Below, piece by piece: positions 1 through 7,823 of a stretch of 31,645 nt of DNA. The position numbers and the translations under genes are program-made. Source of the stretch: JBDKFK01 sp039798745 (GTDB lineage Bacteria; Patescibacteriota; Microgenomatia; UBA1406; GWC2-37-13); contig JBDKFK010000015.1 in NCBI GenBank assembly GCA_039798745.1, positions 1 through 31,645 of the forward strand. The letters are read 5' to 3'. The notes beneath the pieces are model-generated. The model searched no databases. It was given only the letters and a program-made list of their open reading frames with translations, and was not told the origin of the DNA. Position 1 is the stretch's first letter, and each line of letters starts with the position of its first letter.

Positions 1-1124
1 TAAGAGATCTGTTTGCTACTGCCAAAAAAAGTGCTCCCGCGATAATCTTTATAGACGAAATAGACGCAATCGGACGGGCCAGATCTGTTGGTGTAATGCC
101 TTCGCACGACGAACGCGAGCAGACACTGAATCAGATACTTGTTGAGATGGACGGCTTTACACCCACTGAACAGGTTATCGTAGTCGCCGCAACCAACCGT
201 GGTGATCTTCTTGATACTGCACTGCTACGACCTGGACGATTTGACCGCAGAATTATTGTTGACTATCCCGATGTAGAAGGAAGAAAGGCTATTATGAAAA
301 TTCATGGCCGGGGAAAACCGTTTGCCGATGATGTTGACTGGGATAAAGCTTCAAAACGAACCGTGGGATACTCCGGAGCTGATCTTGAGAATATGCTTAA
401 CGAAGCAGCAATCTTTGCAGCACGTGAAGCGAGAGACAAGATTACTATGAACGATATTGAAGAAGCGGCAACCAAAGTAAAGCTTGGACCTGAGAAAAAA
501 CGCCTGCAGTCTGATTACGATAAAAAACTAACAGCGTATCACGAAGCCGGTCACGCGATTGTCTCACATTTTCAGGCTCACACAGATCCTGTACACAGAA
601 TCTCAATCGTGTCCCGAGGTATGGCATTAGGATATACCCTTATACCTCCGGCCAACGATAAGTTACACGAAACACAGACACATCTTCTTGAACGCATCTC
701 CGTAATGATGGGAGGACGCGCAGCTGAGGAAGTAGTCTTTGGAGAGATCACAACAGGCGCCGCCAACGACTTTGACCAGGCTACCAGAGTGGCAAAAGCT
801 ATGGTTGTAGAGTTTGGTATGAGTGAACTCGGGCCCATCAATTTCGGACCAACGAATGATGTCACTGAGTGGGGCAAATCATACTGGGAACAGAACACAG
901 TATCGCAGGAAGTCCTGTCAAAGATAGATGCAGAGACCGGGAAAATAATAAAAAAAGCATATGTCAAGGCAGTGGAGATAATAAATGCTAATAGAGATTC
1001 ATTAAATCGTGTAGCCGAAGAGTTGCTTAAGAAAGAAAATCTTGATGCAGAAGAGTTTGAAAAACTTATTGGCGGAACGAAAGAAAATATTAACCCTTTA
1101 AATAACGATAAAAAGGTTTCATGA
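1..1124 (+). CDS. ftsH: ATP-dependent zinc metalloprotease FtsH, 3' part (5' end outside window)
   Basis: Membrane-anchored AAA+ protease that extracts and degrades misfolded membrane and short-lived cytosolic proteins. The reading frame is open from base 3, so the ATG at 96 is an internal codon and the gene starts before the window; the transmembrane segments and Walker A are missing for that reason. Visible are Walker B (IIFIDEID, bases 39-62), the second region of homology (AATNRGDLLDTALLRPGRFD), the zinc-binding HEAGH (bases 540-554), and the downstream Asp in GAANDFD (bases 768-770) expected to be the third zinc ligand. The C-terminal tail is charged and unremarkable. The stop overlaps the next start in an ATGA, so the exonuclease is probably translationally coupled. 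Family assignment is certain; only the 5' boundary is unknown. Confidence 0.97.
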   Translation, partial: RDLFATAKKSAPAIIFIDEIDAIGRARSVGVMPSHDEREQTLNQILVEMDGFTPTEQVIVVAATNRGDLLDTALLRPGRFDRRIIVDYPDVEGRKAIMKIHGRGKPFADDVDWDKASKRTVGYSGADLENMLNEAAIFAAREARDKITMNDIEEAATKVKLGPEKKRLQSDYDKKLTAYHEAGHAIVSHFQAHTDPVHRISIVSRGMALGYTLIPPANDKLHETQTHLLERISVMMGGRAAEEVVFGEITTGAANDFDQATRVAKAMVVEFGMSELGPINFGPTNDVTEWGKSYWEQNTVSQEVLSKIDAETGKIIKKAYVKAVEIINANRDSLNRVAEELLKKENLDAEEFEKLIGGTKENINPLNNDKKVS

Positions 1125-2053
1125 AAACTCTTTTGCTGATCGATGGAAACGCTATTATGCACCGGGCGTATCACGCTCTTCCTCCCTTAAGATCGCGTGA
1201 GGGATTGCCGACGAACGCCATCTATGGCTTTTTCAGTATGCTGCACAGGGCAGTACTGGATTTCAAGCCGCATTACATTGCCGTGTGTTTTGATACGCCA
1301 GCACAAACCTTCAGACAAAAACTTCTTGTCGAATACCAGGCCCAACGACCACAGGCTGACGCTGAATTTATTACTCAGATACCCTATATCCGTGATATTC
1401 TTGAAGCGGCAGGTATACACCGCGTAGAAAAAGACGGGTTTGAGGCGGATGATATGATCGGCACACTTACGGCCAGATTTAAGAATAAAGTTGATAAAGT
1501 ACTTATACTGACCGGAGACAAAGATATTATGCAGCTTGTTGATCGGAACGTGTTTGTAATCTCACCTCAGACCGGGATGAGTAGTATTACGATCTACGAT
1601 GAAGCGGCAGTAGAAAAAAAACTCAGTGTGAAGCCTGGTCAGATCCCCGACTATAAGGCATTCGCGGGCGACCCGTCTGATAATTATAAAGGTGTAAAAG
1701 GAATAGGTCCAAAAACAGCAGTAAAATTAATAGAAGAATTCGGCTCAGTTGAAAATCTCATTAAACATCTGTCGTCTATAAAGGATGAAAAACTCCGTAC
1801 AAAACTTGAAGAACATAAAGACTCACTTCTTCTGACAAAAAAAATTGCGACAATAGTGAAAGATGTTGACGTAGGCGAAAAACTAGAAACATACGCGTTC
1901 CACGGTTTTCAGAATGAGATGAAAGTAGTGTTCGAAAAACTTCAGCTTAACTCCATGCTCAAACGTTTCTTTGGTACCGAACTACCGGAACCAAAAAAAG
2001 AACCAGTGAAAAATGTAACAGACCCCGAAGAACCTCAACCTACATTATTCTAA
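1121..2053 (+). CDS. Free-standing 5'-3' exonuclease (PolI N-terminal / FEN-type)
   Basis: Predicted flap endonuclease / 5'-3' exonuclease that removes RNA primers and 5' flaps in replication and repair. At 310 residues it matches only the 5' nuclease domain of DNA polymerase I; no 3'-5' exonuclease or polymerase domain follows. Metal-binding acidic residues are in place: LLIDGNA (Asp8), CFDTP (Asp58), EADD near 104-107, LTGDKD near 131, and GDPSDN, which leads into the helix-hairpin-helix block GVKGIGPKTAVKLIEEFG. The C-terminal about 30 residues are Pro/Glu/Lys-rich and probably disordered. It starts inside the stop codon of ftsH (ATGA), with AAAAGG four bases upstream as a weak ribosome-binding site. 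A separate polymerase gene may lie elsewhere. Confidence 0.92.
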   Translation: MKTLLLIDGNAIMHRAYHALPPLRSREGLPTNAIYGFFSMLHRAVLDFKPHYIAVCFDTPAQTFRQKLLVEYQAQRPQADAEFITQIPYIRDILEAAGIHRVEKDGFEADDMIGTLTARFKNKVDKVLILTGDKDIMQLVDRNVFVISPQTGMSSITIYDEAAVEKKLSVKPGQIPDYKAFAGDPSDNYKGVKGIGPKTAVKLIEEFGSVENLIKHLSSIKDEKLRTKLEEHKDSLLLTKKIATIVKDVDVGEKLETYAFHGFQNEMKVVFEKLQLNSMLKRFFGTELPEPKKEPVKNVTDPEEPQPTLF

Positions 2054-2177
2054 ATCCCCGTTTCTTCAGTACCTGATCAAACCATATCTTGCCATGATCA
2101 TAGTATTTTTTGTTACATAAGTATTATCTTCATAATTTAAACAAATAGTATTTGTAGTTGTTATATTTTGGCCGTAC

Positions 2178-2206
2178 TTGATTATTTTGATGTTATTTGA
2201 TATAAT
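2178..2206 (+). promoter_or_regulatory. Promoter of the sortase operon
   Basis: TTGATT (2178-2183), a 17-base spacer, then TATAAT (2201-2206), which is also an extended -10 (TGATATAAT from 2198). Predicted transcription start is near 2213, giving a leader of about 40 bases before the ATG at 2252. The 2054-2177 stretch before it is AT-rich and I see no other feature in it. Confidence 0.75.
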
Positions 2207-2251
2207 CCCATAACATATTTGTACAGGCATATAATATACATTATATATACT

Positions 2252-2890
2252 ATGATCAAAACAAAGCTATTACATTTACTTCTCGTGACTGTATTATTTA
2301 TCTCTGCGGCTCTGCCTGCCTACGCCACCACCGCACCCAGCTTCCCGTCATGTCTCAATCCTCAAGGTGAGCTTAAGGCTAAATACGATACTGGCACGCA
2401 CGGTATTGTGGGTGACACAGCTGTGTATACCGGAAGTGATGTTGTCTATAAAACCTCTGAAAATGACGCTCTTCAGTGTTTCTGTGCTGCCAACGGAAGT
2501 GGTATCCAGACTAACTGGTGGTATGCCCAAAACCTTACAGACGAAGAAATCAAATCTCTTACCTACGCAGGCTGGATGCTTGTCTATGCTGGTGATCCAT
2601 GGGGATTATCACAGGGTAAATACCTTGCGCAGAATATGACGTATTCATGCCTGGGCGGCCGGGGTGGCGGATCAAGTTCGGGATCCTCATCCTCAACATC
2701 GTCTTCTTCATCTTCCTCATCTTCGTCTTCGTCAGGCGGAGTTGCAGGCATAGGTGGCGGCATGGGTGATATCCTGGGACTGGCTTCAACGGGTAATGTA
2801 TCCCTTATGTATGTGCTTGTGTTTGCAGGGATTATATCTCTTATTGCGGGAATACTTCTGGAAAAGAAGTTGACCGAAAAAAAGGGATGA
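2252..2890 (+). CDS. Secreted surface protein with Ser-rich stalk and LASTG sorting signal
   Basis: A 212-residue exported protein of unknown function, probably attached to the envelope by the sortase encoded next. It has a signal peptide (MIKTK, hydrophobic core, likely cut after AYA near residue 25), a globular region of about 105 residues with four cysteines (including the pair QCFC), then a Gly/Ser linker with a near-pure serine run, a Gly-rich stretch, LASTG near residue 180, a hydrophobic segment and the basic tail EKKLTEKKG. That is the full layout of a sortase substrate, with Ala at the second position of the usual LPxTG. I chose the ATG at 2252, which starts directly before the signal peptide, over an upstream TTG at 2219. 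The stop overlaps the sortase start in an ATGA. Confidence 0.82.
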   Translation: MIKTKLLHLLLVTVLFISAALPAYATTAPSFPSCLNPQGELKAKYDTGTHGIVGDTAVYTGSDVVYKTSENDALQCFCAANGSGIQTNWWYAQNLTDEEIKSLTYAGWMLVYAGDPWGLSQGKYLAQNMTYSCLGGRGGGSSSGSSSSTSSSSSSSSSSSSGGVAGIGGGMGDILGLASTGNVSLMYVLVFAGIISLIAGILLEKKLTEKKG

Positions 2891-3477
2891 AACTCCTCAC
2901 GGCCCGACTCCTTATAGGCTTTGGTCTCCTGTGTCTCATACTTAATCTTGTTGTTTACTGGGAACGAACAAACCCTAAGAGACTGTCTTTTAGCGACTAT
3001 ATGCACCGTGAAGTTTCCTCAAAAGCTCCTATTCACAAACAGCCGGTACGCATAATTATAAAGAGCCTGAAGATTGATCTTCCCGTCATACCGGCAAGAA
3101 TTTCAAACGCGCAGTGGGAAACTACCCATGCTGGAGTTTCATATCTCGTCAGCTCTCCTATTCCCGGAGAGCGAGGCAATAGCATTCTATACGGACATAA
3201 CTGGACTAATCTGCTCGCAAATCTTACTAAAGCAAAACCAGGAGATACGGTTGAGATACGTTACAGTGATTCATCAAAGAAAATATTTGTAATCGAGCTT
3301 ACCGGCGTAATATCTCCCAACCAGACTCATATCCTTGAGCCCTCCACGGATACCCGCATTACGCTCTACACATGCACAGGCTTCTTTGACAGCAAACGAT
3401 TTGTTGCTACTGCCATACTGCATTATCCTCAGAGAAATGACAACAATTCATACATCTCTTTCTATATAATGAATTGA
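2887..3477 (+). CDS. Sortase (cysteine transpeptidase)
   Basis: Membrane-anchored transpeptidase that cleaves an LPxTG-like motif and transfers the protein to a surface nucleophile. 196 residues: an N-terminal signal-anchor (about residues 5-24), then a sortase beta-barrel. The catalytic His is in ILYGHNW, the Cys in the TLYTC motif (TLYTCTGF), and the Arg in SKRFV, nine residues after the Cys; all three are in the family order. Its start overlaps the stop of the LASTG protein by four bases, so the two look like a dedicated enzyme-substrate pair. A second candidate substrate (LPKTG) lies at 22530-23228. I cannot assign the sortase class with confidence; the short single-anchor form fits class D/E-like enzymes. 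Confidence 0.92.
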   Translation: MKLLTARLLIGFGLLCLILNLVVYWERTNPKRLSFSDYMHREVSSKAPIHKQPVRIIIKSLKIDLPVIPARISNAQWETTHAGVSYLVSSPIPGERGNSILYGHNWTNLLANLTKAKPGDTVEIRYSDSSKKIFVIELTGVISPNQTHILEPSTDTRITLYTCTGFFDSKRFVATAILHYPQRNDNNSYISFYIMN

Positions 3478-3478
3478 A

Positions 3479-4150
3479 ATGGCCATACACAAACGACATG
3501 TATATTCTCCCCTTCATATAGGAAATACCATACATTATGCCGTAAAGCTGTATCAGAAGTATTTTGTCGATATCCTCATCTACGCCATGATTAATATTGC
3601 GCTCTATATGCTTTTTATACTCATGTGGCAGCTCCGTTTTTCTTACAAGGCTCTCTGGTTACTGGATATTCTCAAAATAATTATATTCCGCCTTATCCCT
3701 TTCGTAAGTACCGCGGTGCTTATGATTTATATCAATGAACATGAACATAGAAGAAATATTACGTTGCGCAACATGGTGAAAAAAATAAACACGGTGCTTA
3801 TTCCTTTAGTTCTGTCAGTATTGCTGGTCACCATAATAAATGTAGTCGGCCTTATGGTGTTTATTATTCCCGGTATTCTGTTTATTGTTATGTTTAGCCA
3901 GACTTATTTTTTTGCCCTCTATGAAAACCATCTCAATCCCTTTGCCGCGTTGTCGGCGAGCGAGCAGCTTACGCGTCACAACCGGTTCCGGATTCTTTGT
4001 ATCTTTACGCTTTTTAGTGTGTGTTATCTTATAACCCATTCCTTCCTTAAAGCAGCGCTCCCGGGGTATGTGCTGCCTCTTACCGACACTATACTCTCGG
4101 CATTTCTCTTCATTTTAAACTACGCTGTATGGAGAGGTCTCAGGAGCTAA
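3479..4150 (+). CDS. Polytopic membrane protein, GPDPase-membrane-domain-like
   Basis: A 223-residue integral membrane protein with about six hydrophobic segments and no soluble domain. The block GLMVFIIPGILFIVMFSQ followed by an ENHLNPFAALSAS segment resembles a pattern in the membrane domain of glycerophosphodiester phosphodiesterase-like and related DUF families (Gly-x-x-x-x-Ile-Pro-Gly, then an aromatic helix and an 'xxALxxS' helix). The function of those families is mostly unknown. The ATG lies one base after the sortase stop, so it probably belongs to the sortase operon; it might help envelope assembly, but that rests on context alone. Its last four bases overlap the tail of the convergent CvpA-CAP gene. 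Confidence 0.7.
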   Translation: MAIHKRHVYSPLHIGNTIHYAVKLYQKYFVDILIYAMINIALYMLFILMWQLRFSYKALWLLDILKIIIFRLIPFVSTAVLMIYINEHEHRRNITLRNMVKKINTVLIPLVLSVLLVTIINVVGLMVFIIPGILFIVMFSQTYFFALYENHLNPFAALSASEQLTRHNRFRILCIFTLFSVCYLITHSFLKAALPGYVLPLTDTILSAFLFILNYAVWRGLRS

Positions 4151-5142
4151 TCTTTGAAGACCTGCACAAACATCTTCCCGTATACTCCTCCGTCAATAAT
4201 GCCAATACCGACACTATGGTAATCAAGAGACAGTATATTGCGTTTGTGACCCGGCGAATTCATAAGACCCTGGTGAGCTATATATACATCAGGCGCAAAT
4301 GCCAGGTTCTCACCTATAATCATGTACTCAATCCCTGCTTTTGTAGCCCGTTCAGCCGAGGTGCTCCCATCAAAAACAGAGACATGTGAGAAGAAGCCAT
4401 TGGCCAGCATCTGCGACGCATAGTCACGTGCCACGCCGCGGAGAGCGGTGTCAGGTTGCAGGGTATGTATACCTCGTTTCGCTCTCTCTTCGTTTACCTT
4501 ATCGAGCATTATGCTCTCTGACTCCGCATCGGGGCGGTGCTTTGAGGGATCTACCTTAAACCCAAGATCCAGAGTCTCTCCCGAAGTCGGTTTGATAGTC
4601 ATAAAGTTGAGGCTTTCCTCAACCGCCTTGCCAAACACATTCTTTACCCTCAACTCAGCCGACTGGGAAAGATTCACAAAGGACGGTCCGGTTATGGAGT
4701 TCAAAATGTCCTCCTTGATCCATCCTTTTACCGGCAGAGCAAATATTACGGCTATAAACAACAGACAGATAGCAAACGCCTGTATTATGCCCGGGATAAA
4801 GGCGAATAGCTTGTTTATCCTGTGTTCACTAAACGGTGTAAGAAGTTTCCTTATTCCATACGTAATAATGCCCAGAACAATAGCTTCAGAAAATGTCCAG
4901 ATAAGAAAGAATCCTCCCGCCTGAGCAAGACCTGCAGGCACCGAAAAATACTGAGAAATGAGCCTGCCGACCTGGGGATACAAGTCGTAAGCTAAGACCA
5001 ATGAAAGAAGAAAACCAATGGTTTCCAGGAGTGTTTCTATAAATCCCGAGCTCATCCAGATAAAGTACACAAGGATAAGCACAAACGCGAGGTCAACCCA
5101 GTTTGCGTGTTGAACAAAAAAGCCCATATAGTCTTGGAGCAT
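4147..5142 (-). CDS. CvpA-like membrane domain fused to extracellular CAP (SCP/PR-1) domain
   Basis: A 331-residue fusion. Residues about 1-135 carry four hydrophobic segments in the CvpA/colicin V production pattern (starting WVDLAFVLILVYFIWMSSGF). After a linker, residues about 205-331 form a CAP domain: the helix LDKVNEERAKRG, FFSHVSVFDG with a conserved His, GENLAFAP, and HQGLMNSPGHKRNIL. In the CAP family the two His and the Glu in GENL line a cation-binding cleft; secreted bacterial members are common but their reaction is unclear. The CAP part should face outside. A possible -10 (TAAAAT, minus strand 5154-5149) ends six bases before the ATG. The gene is convergent with the sortase operon and shares its stop region with it. 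Confidence 0.85.
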   Translation of the reverse strand: MLQDYMGFFVQHANWVDLAFVLILVYFIWMSSGFIETLLETIGFLLSLVLAYDLYPQVGRLISQYFSVPAGLAQAGGFFLIWTFSEAIVLGIITYGIRKLLTPFSEHRINKLFAFIPGIIQAFAICLLFIAVIFALPVKGWIKEDILNSITGPSFVNLSQSAELRVKNVFGKAVEESLNFMTIKPTSGETLDLGFKVDPSKHRPDAESESIMLDKVNEERAKRGIHTLQPDTALRGVARDYASQMLANGFFSHVSVFDGSTSAERATKAGIEYMIIGENLAFAPDVYIAHQGLMNSPGHKRNILSLDYHSVGIGIIDGGVYGKMFVQVFKD

Positions 5143-5148
5143 AGATAT

Positions 5149-5154
5149 ATTTTA
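5149..5154 (-). promoter_or_regulatory. Possible -10 box of the CvpA-CAP gene
   Basis: On the minus strand TAAAAT is followed by six bases and the ATG at 5142. I see no good -35. If real it would give a leaderless or near-leaderless mRNA. Confidence 0.35.
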
Positions 5155-5168
5155 CTATATGCGATTAT

Positions 5169-5197
5169 TTGCATCTCACCGCCTTATAGGCTATAAT
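5169..5197 (+). promoter_or_regulatory. Promoter of glmS with its ribozyme leader
   Basis: TTGCAT (5169-5174), 17-base spacer, TATAAT (5192-5197). The predicted transcription start near 5204 places about 38 bases ahead of the ribozyme cleavage site, so the ribozyme would be wholly inside the leader. Confidence 0.75.
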
Positions 5198-5240
5198 ATA
5201 CATGCTCATAGCTATAGGCTATTAGGTAATTATAAAAACG

Positions 5241-5422
5241 AGCGTTTGTGCCCCGCCGAGTTTCGGATGGGGAGACGAGGAAGAGGGATCCCGAGCTGAG
5301 CTCGGGGTAATCGGACCTCCACGCTAAGCGTGGGGAGTATCAGCGGAAACCCTCAGGTTGCAGTTGTCGACCTGAACGGATCATTCAAACCTTCAGAGTA
5401 ATCTGAAACCCAAAGATGATTC
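5241..5422 (+). ncRNA. glmS ribozyme (GlcN6P-dependent self-cleaving riboswitch)
   Basis: Sits directly upstream of glmS and matches the glmS ribozyme core from memory of Bacillus and Thermoanaerobacter sequences. Scissile A5241/G5242 begins AGCG. P1 is CCCC/GGGG plus CCGA/TCGG (5251-5272), then the conserved GACGAGG (5274-5280). P2 is GAGGG (5283-5287) with CCCTC (5350-5354). ATCAGCGGAAACCCT (5340-5353 region) parallels the known AUCGGCGG...CCCU strand. P2.2 pairs CGTT (5243-5246) with AGCG (5342-5345); in known examples this is CGCC with GGCG, so both strands changed and pairing is kept. P3 is AGGTTG/CGACCT (5355-5373). P4 is GATCAT/ATGATT, enclosing TTCAAACC, the P4.1 hairpin TTCAGA/TCTGAA (5392-5407) and CCCAAAGA. 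Two extra hairpins (5290-5306 and 5317-5335) are inserted within P2. Expected role: GlcN6P triggers cleavage, lowering glmS expression. Confidence 0.9.
5290..5335 (+). other. Two extra GC-rich hairpins inserted in the glmS ribozyme P2 region
   Basis: CCCGAGC-TGA-GCTCGGG (5290-5306) is a perfect seven-pair stem, and CTCCACGC-TAA-GCGTGGGG (5317-5335) is an eight-pair stem with one T-G pair. Both have a three-base loop. They flank GTAATCGGA, which corresponds to the canonical UUUAUCGA strand, and the second replaces the short canonical connector, so the conserved core is preserved around them. Confidence 0.8.
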
Positions 5423-5479
5423 GGTACAACACCTTCTACGCTACTGCTATAAGCTTCATTAGTATTTTTATACAATTCT

Positions 5480-7255
5480 ATGTGTGGAATATACGGTTAT
5501 ATTGGTAACAAAAACGCTTCCGAGGTTATTATTGACGGACTGAAACGGCTCGATTATAGAGGCTATGATTCGTGGGGAGTAGCACTGCAGAATAGTAGTG
5601 TTATAAAGATCGTAAAAGAAACAGGCAGACTAAACGGCAATATTGACAGTACATTATTCCCAAAAAGTAACATCGGTATCGGACATACCCGATGGGCTAC
5701 ACATGGCTCAGTTACCCAACTCAACGCCCACCCGCACTACTCTACTGATCAATCATTCACTCTTGCCCAAAACGGCATTGTCGAAAACTATCAGGAATTA
5801 AAACAACAGCTTAGTGAAAAAGGCTATGCGTTTATAAGTGAGACAGATACAGAAGTTATAGTCCGGCTTGTAGAAGAGAAGATGAAGACAACCCCTGATT
5901 TGATAACCGCCATACGACAGGCTTTTCTTGACTTAAAAGGAAGAAATACAATCATTGTTTTAACGAATAATGATGAGATTATAGCTGCCCGAAACGGCTC
6001 CCCTCTTGTTGTTGGAGTAAATGAAACCAACAACGAAATATATTTGTCTTCCGACACGCTCTCTTTTGCGCCTTACGTTGAAAAGATGGTTGTCATAGAC
6101 AATGGACAGATGGTTCACTGTGTAAATAATACCGTTAAACTTTTTGATATAGAAAGCTTCAAAGAAGTCCCCTATTCATTAGAAGCTGTTCATATAAAAA
6201 GCAATAAGGTAGACAAAGAAGGACATGAACACTTCATGTTAAAAGAGATCTACGATACTCCGGTTTCACTTATTAATCTCGCTAAACAGGATAAAGCCTC
6301 ATATGTACAGCTTGCACAGGCCATTAAGTCCGCGAATAAAGTGTATACCATCGGTTCAGGAACTGCCGGCATAGCCGCAGCCCAGACTGCGTTCTATCTT
6401 CGCGAATATGCCTCGATCAATGCGGTAAGCCTTATTGGCGCCGACGCGCAGGAATATTACCATCTGTTTACCGACAAAGACTTAATTATTGCTCCCTCAC
6501 AAAGTGGTGAAACTGCCGACGTACTAGAAGTACTGGAAATTGCCAAGAAAAAGGGCATGAAAATTGCTTCGCTTGTAAACATGGTCGGATCTATGATGAC
6601 ACGCATGTCTGATTATGCCTTTATGGCTGACGCTGGACCGGAAATATGTGTCATGTCAACGAAAGTTTTCACCTCACAGATTGCATGGGGCTACCTTGTT
6701 TCAAAGGCTGTCACCGATCAGTTCGAAGAAGGGGTGCAAAATCTCAAGAATCTCTCACATATGATGCAGGAATATTTGGTTGACCAATCCAATCATCATG
6801 AACTACAACAACTGGCACATATGTTAATGCACGCTGATGATATTTTCCTTATGGGTAAGTATCAGAATTTTCAGATCATGAAAGAGGGAATGGTTAAATT
6901 AATAGAAGGTACCTATAAACATGCTCACGCGATTCCAGCAGGAGATCTCAAACATTACGCGATTACCCTTATGGAGCAGGGAGTGCCTGTTATTGTGACC
7001 TTATCCAACGATAAAGCACATGCAGATATGATTAATGCCATAAATCAGGTGAAGGCACGGGAAGCACAGGTTATTGGGATCTCACCGGTAAATCACGAAA
7101 AATTCGACTTCCATATACAAGTTGCAGACGCGGGAGAAACAAGCGCGATTCTCAATATCATTCCGTTACAGTTACTTGCCTATTATCTTGCGAAAGAACT
7201 GGGTAATAATATTGATAAACCAAGAAATATTGCCAAAAGTGTGACGGTGAAGTAA
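5480..7255 (+). CDS. glmS: Glutamine--fructose-6-phosphate aminotransferase (isomerizing)
   Basis: Makes glucosamine-6-phosphate from fructose-6-phosphate and glutamine, the first step toward UDP-GlcNAc for peptidoglycan and glycans. 591 residues, close to the usual about 600. The start MCGIYGYIG supplies the N-terminal nucleophilic Cys2 after Met removal. The class II glutaminase domain shows GIGHTRWATHG, NAHPH and NGIVENY; the two SIS domains include TIGSGTAG, PSQSGETADVLE and, near the C-terminus, the ending KPRNIAKSVTVK (typical family end is 'LAKSVTVE'). Preceded by a promoter and a glmS ribozyme, so regulation by its product is expected. The stop lies two bases from the stop of the convergent stress-protein gene, leaving no room for a terminator. 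Confidence 0.97.
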   Translation: MCGIYGYIGNKNASEVIIDGLKRLDYRGYDSWGVALQNSSVIKIVKETGRLNGNIDSTLFPKSNIGIGHTRWATHGSVTQLNAHPHYSTDQSFTLAQNGIVENYQELKQQLSEKGYAFISETDTEVIVRLVEEKMKTTPDLITAIRQAFLDLKGRNTIIVLTNNDEIIAARNGSPLVVGVNETNNEIYLSSDTLSFAPYVEKMVVIDNGQMVHCVNNTVKLFDIESFKEVPYSLEAVHIKSNKVDKEGHEHFMLKEIYDTPVSLINLAKQDKASYVQLAQAIKSANKVYTIGSGTAGIAAAQTAFYLREYASINAVSLIGADAQEYYHLFTDKDLIIAPSQSGETADVLEVLEIAKKKGMKIASLVNMVGSMMTRMSDYAFMADAGPEICVMSTKVFTSQIAWGYLVSKAVTDQFEEGVQNLKNLSHMMQEYLVDQSNHHELQQLAHMLMHADDIFLMGKYQNFQIMKEGMVKLIEGTYKHAHAIPAGDLKHYAITLMEQGVPVIVTLSNDKAHADMINAINQVKAREAQVIGISPVNHEKFDFHIQVADAGETSAILNIIPLQLLAYYLAKELGNNIDKPRNIAKSVTVK

Positions 7256-7257
7256 GG

Positions 7258-7800
7258 TCAGACATGCACTGGTACAGATCGAATCTGAGTCGCGGAGCAG
7301 CCTTCGAGAATCTCACGTGCCTCATCCTCTCTGTCAGCCAGAGTTGGCACAGCAAGGAGAATGGCACCGGCTTTTATCTGAGATTCATAATACGCGGCTT
7401 CAGGCTCAGGAATACCAAGGCCCACAAGACCTGAGACAAGGCCTCCAGCCAAAGCACCTGTTACAGCACCCGAGACGGTTGTTGCCGCGGCGCCTGTAAG
7501 TCCAAGTGCGGCAGCAATCGGCCCTCCTATAAGAAGTGCGCCTGCTCCCGGCACTGCTAGAGCGCCTATTCCAATGAGCAGTCCCGCGAGTGCACCCAAT
7601 GCACCTCCTGCTGTAACTCCTGTAGCTACCGTATCGGTAACATGATCAGTGTGTGGCAGTGAAGTGACCGTATCCTCTTTCATGATAATCGACACATTTT
7701 TGGGATTATATCCCTGCGCCTCGAGTTTACGCACCGCTTCGTTGGCGTCGGTTGTATTAGAAAATACTCCCAGTACCATCTTTGTGGCTATTTGTTCCAT
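7258..7800 (-). CDS. General-stress-protein-17M-like protein with glycine-zipper membrane region
   Basis: 180 residues. The N-terminal part (KMVLGVFSNTTDANEAVRKL, then EAQGYNPKNVSIIMKED) has the ferredoxin-like pattern of the YflT / general stress protein 17M family. Residues about 70-135 are Gly/Ala-rich and hydrophobic with repeated GxxxG steps, like a glycine-zipper membrane segment, and the end (EAAYYESQIKAGAILLAVPT) looks like a second small alpha/beta unit. Function is not known beyond stress association in the family. It follows the 7824-8213 gene on the same strand with a 23-base gap that holds a TATAAT (minus 7832-7827), so it could be co-transcribed or have its own weak promoter. 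Confidence 0.72.
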   Translation of the reverse strand: MEQIATKMVLGVFSNTTDANEAVRKLEAQGYNPKNVSIIMKEDTVTSLPHTDHVTDTVATGVTAGGALGALAGLLIGIGALAVPGAGALLIGGPIAAALGLTGAAATTVSGAVTGALAGGLVSGLVGLGIPEPEAAYYESQIKAGAILLAVPTLADREDEAREILEGCSATQIRSVPVHV

Positions 7801-7823
7801 AGAGAATTACACTAGCGAAACTG

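Noticed and set aside
96..1124. ATG at 96 as the ftsH start
   Set aside because: The same frame is open from base 3 and encodes the Walker B region upstream of this ATG, so the gene is truncated by the window edge.
578..1174. 198-codon minus-strand frame opposite ftsH
   Set aside because: The plus strand encodes conserved FtsH motifs throughout; the minus translation has no family resemblance.
2219..2251. TTG start for the LASTG protein
   Set aside because: The ATG at 2252 begins directly at the signal peptide; the upstream residues would disturb it.
2640..2760. Serine codon run as a functional DNA repeat
   Set aside because: It is simple low-complexity coding sequence for a stalk and needs no further explanation.
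2584..3006. Minus-strand frame rich in Glu/Asp repeats
   Set aside because: It is the complement of the serine-run codons of the sortase substrate.
4448..4924. 158-codon plus-strand frame
   Set aside because: Shadow of the CvpA-CAP gene, which has clear domains on the other strand.
5276..5337. Hairpins before glmS as an intrinsic terminator/attenuator
   Set aside because: No T run follows either stem and both lie within a conserved ribozyme core.
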